Of a DNA stretch of 64,000 nt, positions 63,825 through 64,000 are shown one piece after another. Location: assembly GCF_900155885.1 (NCBI RefSeq), contig NZ_FTMB01000003.1, positions 269,775 through 333,774 of the forward strand, written 5' to 3'. How positions within the stretch are numbered: position 1 is the stretch's first letter; the number at the start of each line of letters is the position of its first letter. The position numbers and the translations under genes were made by a program. Under the pieces are notes generated by a model. The model saw only the letters and a program-made list of their open reading frames with translations. It was not told the DNA's origin and ran no database searches. This stretch comes from Rhizobium sp. RU20A (lineage in GTDB: Bacteria; Pseudomonadota; Alphaproteobacteria; Rhizobiales; Rhizobiaceae).

Positions 63825-63863
63825 CTCAGGTCACAGACTCCGGTTTCGGGCGCCCAGAAACGC

Positions 63864-63888
63864 AAAAAGCCCCACGAGGGGGGCTTTT
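63864..63888 (-). terminator. Terminator of tRNA-fMet
   Basis: Stem AAAAGCCCC (63865-63873) with GGGGCTTTT (63880-63888). On the minus strand it ends in five T. It lies 19 bp beyond the tRNA. Confidence 0.85.
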
Positions 63889-63906
63889 GTGGATCGCAGG
63901 GATCGT

Positions 63907-63983
<77 letters not shown>

Positions 63984-64000
63984 CCAAGCGCGTTTGGTTT

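Noticed and set aside
62589..63839. CAGACT on both sides of the IS as target duplication
   Set aside because: The left copy lies ten bases from the IS end and the right copy next to a duplicated end; length and place do not fit the 4-bp duplication of this IS group.

Overview
The window is about 64 kb of high-GC (roughly 60-63 %) chromosomal DNA from an alphaproteobacterium, most probably a member of the Rhizobiaceae (Rhizobium/Agrobacterium/Shinella/Ensifer type). Signs of this are the protein families, a DUF2244 gene beside nth, dapB-gpmA linkage, a yejABEF operon, a complete cpa/tad Flp-pilus locus with alphaproteobacterial gene order, and a palindromic intergenic repeat of the rhizobial type. 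Species cannot be decided from sequence alone. Nearly all genes look like stable core genome; the only clear mobile element is one IS3-family insertion sequence at the right end.

Layout. 1-5.4 kb: the 3' end of polA, an EI24 membrane protein, slyX, an orphan BMP-family nucleoside-binding protein with a structured leader, msrA, a small membrane protein, tRNA-Ser(GGA) and an Lrp/AsnC regulator. 5.5-10.7 kb: a two-component system divergent from a PepSY protein and a cytochrome b561, followed by an eptA-type lipid A phosphoethanolamine transferase. 10.7-14.6 kb: an IclR regulator divergent from three genes of non-phosphorylated L-fucose breakdown (2-keto-3-deoxy-L-fuconate dehydrogenase, diketo-acid hydrolase, L-fuconate dehydratase). 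14.6-23.1 kb: nth, DUF2244, an Ada-like methyltransferase, then gpmA, dapB, an ABC exporter, glk and mgsA on the minus strand, and mepA. 23.4-33 kb: yejABEF plus a hydroxyacid reductase, facing a murein-peptide-type set (M17 aminopeptidase, MarR regulator, NlpC/P60 peptidase).

33.1-45.2 kb is the Flp pilus locus. pilA, cpaA, cpaB, cpaC, cpaD, cpaE, cpaF, tadB and tadC run leftward and meet a convergent tadD; a secretin-N-domain protein and two TadE/F pseudopilins run rightward. TTAAC-type motifs resembling sites of the cell-cycle regulator CtrA occur at three pilus promoters. 45.4-54.3 kb is a nucleoside salvage block: deoB, upp and an aspartic protease on the plus strand, then deoA, deoC, cdd, two BMP-type permeases and their ATPase on the minus strand. 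The permease operon has no binding protein; the orphan BMP protein at 2-3 kb is the obvious candidate partner.

54.6-62.4 kb holds catabolic genes: a dimethylglycine/sarcosine-dehydrogenase-type flavoprotein with a possible pseudoknot in its leader, ornithine cyclodeaminase, an Lrp/AsnC regulator with a perfect 17-bp palindrome at its start, a DMT-family exporter, a metallo-beta-lactamase-fold hydrolase and an aldehyde dehydrogenase. 62.6-63.8 kb is the IS element, whose OrfB is frameshifted, and the window ends with initiator tRNA-fMet. The items most worth following up are the two structured leaders (bmp and the flavoprotein gene), the TTAAC array at the cpaB promoter and the AsnC palindrome. 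No clearly novel multi-gene defence or mobile system was found.
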